A stretch of DNA of 6,196 bases from JAENVT01 sp043758005 (lineage in GTDB: Bacteria > Actinomycetota > Acidimicrobiia > Acidimicrobiales > Ilumatobacteraceae), in assembly GCA_043758005.1 (NCBI GenBank), contig JAYVOI010000037.1:1-6196 (forward strand). Reading direction: 5' to 3'. The notes beneath the pieces were generated by a model that was not told the origin of the DNA, ran no database searches, and saw only the letters and a list, made by a program, of their open reading frames with translations. Shown here one piece after another: positions 5,231 to 6,196 of the stretch (position 1 is the first letter of the stretch; each line of letters begins with the position of its first letter). Both the position numbers and the translations under genes were made by a program.

Positions 5231-5806
5231 TCAGGACTTGATGGCGTTGCCGGTCGCGTCGACGAGGAACCAGATGCCCCCGACGCCTTCTCCGGTGTCA
5301 TCGCCGGCCTTTGTGTCCTTCGTGTATCGATACAGCGGCCATCCGTTGTAGGCCAACTGTTCGGTGCCGTCTGTGCGCTTCAGGAGCGACAACTTGCTGG
5401 TATCGAGACCGGTGCCGGCAACCGGGGTGCCAGACGCCACCTCTGGCGGAAAGGTCGTCGCGCATGCCGCGTCGCATGTGCTCGGCTTGTTCTGCGTGTC
5501 TTTGGTGTACAGGTACAGGGTGCGGCCCTCGCTGTCGACCAGCACCTTGCCCTTGCTGGTCGTCGCAAGCGCCAGCGCGACGGCGGTGGCGCCGGTCTTG
5601 GTCGCCGTGGTCGTGGTGGCCGTGACGGACTTGACCGTCGTGGTCGATGCCGTCGCCGACTTGACTGTGGTCGTCGGCTGCGCCGCGGCGCTGGTCGTCA
5701 CGGCAACCTTGGAGGTGGGAGCCGTCGTGGCCTTCGAGTCCGATCCGCAGGCGGCCAGGAGCGTGGTGGCAATCGCGCCGACGCCAAGTTTGGTGATGCT
5801 GTTCAT
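5231..5806 (-). CDS. Secreted lipoprotein with Lipoprotein_15-type (COG4315) repeats
   Basis: This 191-aa predicted lipoprotein has a signal peptide at 1-19 (MNSITKLGVGAIATTLLAA) with lipobox LAAC and lipid-anchored Cys20. Residues 21 to about 84 are a Thr/Ala/Val-rich linker containing three 10-residue repeats of TTTVKS type (45-74). Two copies of the secreted-repeat domain follow. The first, about 86-121, has GKVLVDSEGRTLYLYTKD and a Cys111/Cys115 pair before FPP. The second, about 139-187, has DGTEQLAYNGWPLYRYTKD, then DTGEGVGGIWFLV. Family function is unknown; it is often described as a conserved extracellular lipoprotein. The ATG at 5806 is certain: GAGGAG (5814-5819) sits seven bases upstream and the signal peptide starts there, not nine codons earlier at 5833. 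It is the only gene here with a strong Shine-Dalgarno site. It lies between the epimerase and the glycosyltransferase operon on the same strand, with gaps of 126 and 117 bases, so it is probably a separate unit. Confidence 0.92.
   Translation of the reverse strand: MNSITKLGVGAIATTLLAACGSDSKATTAPTSKVAVTTSAAAQPTTTVKSATASTTTVKSVTATTTTATKTGATAVALALATTSKGKVLVDSEGRTLYLYTKDTQNKPSTCDAACATTFPPEVASGTPVAGTGLDTSKLSLLKRTDGTEQLAYNGWPLYRYTKDTKAGDDTGEGVGGIWFLVDATGNAIKS
5585..5674 (-). repeat. Three 30-base tandem repeats coding for the Thr-rich linker
   Basis: The lipoprotein linker is built from three in-frame 30-base units coding for TTTVKSATAS, TTTVKSVTAT and TTTATKTGAT. The first two DNA units match at 21 of 30 positions, with the core GACTTGAC on the plus strand at 5628-5635 and 5658-5665. 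The third has drifted further. Such Thr-rich spacers usually hold a lipoprotein domain away from the membrane and may be O-glycosylated in actinobacteria. Confidence 0.7.
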
Positions 5807-5813
5807 GGGGCTT

Positions 5814-5819
5814 CTCCTC
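5814..5819 (-). promoter_or_regulatory. Strong ribosome binding site of the lipoprotein gene
   Basis: GAGGAG on the minus strand, seven bases before the ATG at 5806, fixes the start. A small stem CCACC/GGTGG (5830-5834 with 5843-5847) lies just upstream in the 5' leader. It leaves the site open and may simply stabilise the leader. Confidence 0.85.
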
Positions 5820-5847
5820 GTGGTCGTTCCCACCGGAAATCAGGTGG

Positions 5848-5877
5848 TTGCTATGAGGAAACAGCAGGGCCTGTCAG
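5848..5877 (-). promoter_or_regulatory. Candidate promoter of the lipoprotein gene
   Basis: On the minus strand CTGACA (5872-5877) matches the TTGACA -35 consensus at five of six bases. The -10 region, 18 bases further on, is poor (TAGCAA, 5848-5853). A transcript starting just below this would have a leader of about 35 bases containing the GAGGAG site. The rest of the 5807-5932 gap shows nothing else convincing. Confidence 0.3.
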
Positions 5878-5932
5878 ACGTCGGGTTCGCCGAGGTGAAG
5901 GCGACGTGAAGACTTGCCCGACCGACCCGAGA

Positions 5933-6196
5933 TCAGGCCCTCGCCCACCCGATCGTCATCGTGCGTCGCAGCGCCTCGCCGGGCTCCAACCGCCTTGCGC
6001 CGCCAAGATCGAACGGCCGGTTGAACGCGTCGGGTGTCGCCGTCTGCGGTTCGACACACGTGGCGTGCGTCGGCATGTCGTACACGACCCAGTACTCGCA
6101 GTCGCTCATGATCGAGACCTCCAGCCCGGCGATCCACAGGCGCGGCGGCGTCAGCGGACCGGCGAAGCAGTCATCCCATGGTGGTGGCGGGGGCGG
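5933..6196 (-). CDS. Aldose 1-epimerase-like protein, C-terminal part
   Basis: Only the last 87 codons are inside the window; the frame is open to the right edge and ends with TGA at 5933-5935. The residues read PPPPPPWDDCF, then WVVYDMPTHATCVEPQTATPD and AFN, ending in LEPGEALRRTMTIGW. This matches the end of the galactose mutarotase-like fold. Glu49 of the fragment, in CVEPQ, corresponds to the catalytic base in the conserved E-x-Q...PDA-x-N segment of GalM proteins. Such enzymes interconvert the alpha and beta anomers of free aldoses in the cytosol; the sugar specificity is not visible. A 126-base gap separates it from the lipoprotein gene, so shared transcription is possible but not shown. 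The N-terminal half and the start lie beyond the window. Confidence 0.85.
   Translation of the reverse strand, partial: PPPPPPWDDCFAGPLTPPRLWIAGLEVSIMSDCEYWVVYDMPTHATCVEPQTATPDAFNRPFDLGGARRLEPGEALRRTMTIGWARA

Noticed and set aside
5364..5909. A plus-strand frame opposite the lipoprotein with long Val/Ala runs that look like membrane segments.
   Set aside because: The Val runs are the complement of the Thr-rich repeats in the lipoprotein linker. The minus-strand frame has a signal peptide, lipobox, strong ribosome binding site and two family repeats.
5874..6137. An 87-codon minus-strand frame at the right end.
   Set aside because: It is an Arg-rich shadow. The adjacent frame from 6196 to 5933 reads as the C-terminus of an aldose epimerase, including the catalytic Glu segment.

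Overview
The window is GC-rich, with codons that strongly favour G or C at the third position. Its gene content and protein sequences suggest a high-GC actinobacterium, perhaps from the Acidimicrobiia. That placement is an inference from protein style, because no rRNA or other taxonomic marker is present. No tRNA, rRNA, CRISPR array, transposase or phage gene is visible.

Layout, left to right. Positions 36-132 hold two near-identical 45-base palindromic elements just beyond the 3' end of a minus-strand aldehyde dehydrogenase of the ALDH7 type (139-1665), likely in lysine/pipecolate breakdown. Only 45 bases separate this gene from a divergent small plus-strand gene (1711-2040) that encodes a 109-aa protein of unknown function. 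That small gene ends base-to-base against the next minus-strand gene: the two stop codons abut at 2040/2041.

From 5113 down to 2041 lies a tightly packed minus-strand operon: a GT4 glycosyltransferase (3800-5113), a SAM-dependent methyltransferase (3050-3799) and a prenyltransferase/squalene-cyclase-repeat protein (2041-3066). The glycosyltransferase and methyltransferase are in the same frame, separated by a single TAG codon. The methyltransferase and the repeat protein overlap by 17 bases. The three look built to be made together and probably modify one glycosylated product, whose identity the sequence does not reveal. This operon is the best candidate for an undescribed system in the window.

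Upstream, still on the minus strand, are a secreted lipoprotein with a Thr-rich linker and two Lipoprotein_15-type repeats (5231-5806), which has the only strong Shine-Dalgarno site in the window, and the C-terminal 87 codons of an aldose 1-epimerase-like protein (5933-6196), cut by the window edge. The other genes mostly lack a strong ribosome binding site, and two have a TANNNT box close to the start codon, which suggests leaderless transcripts.
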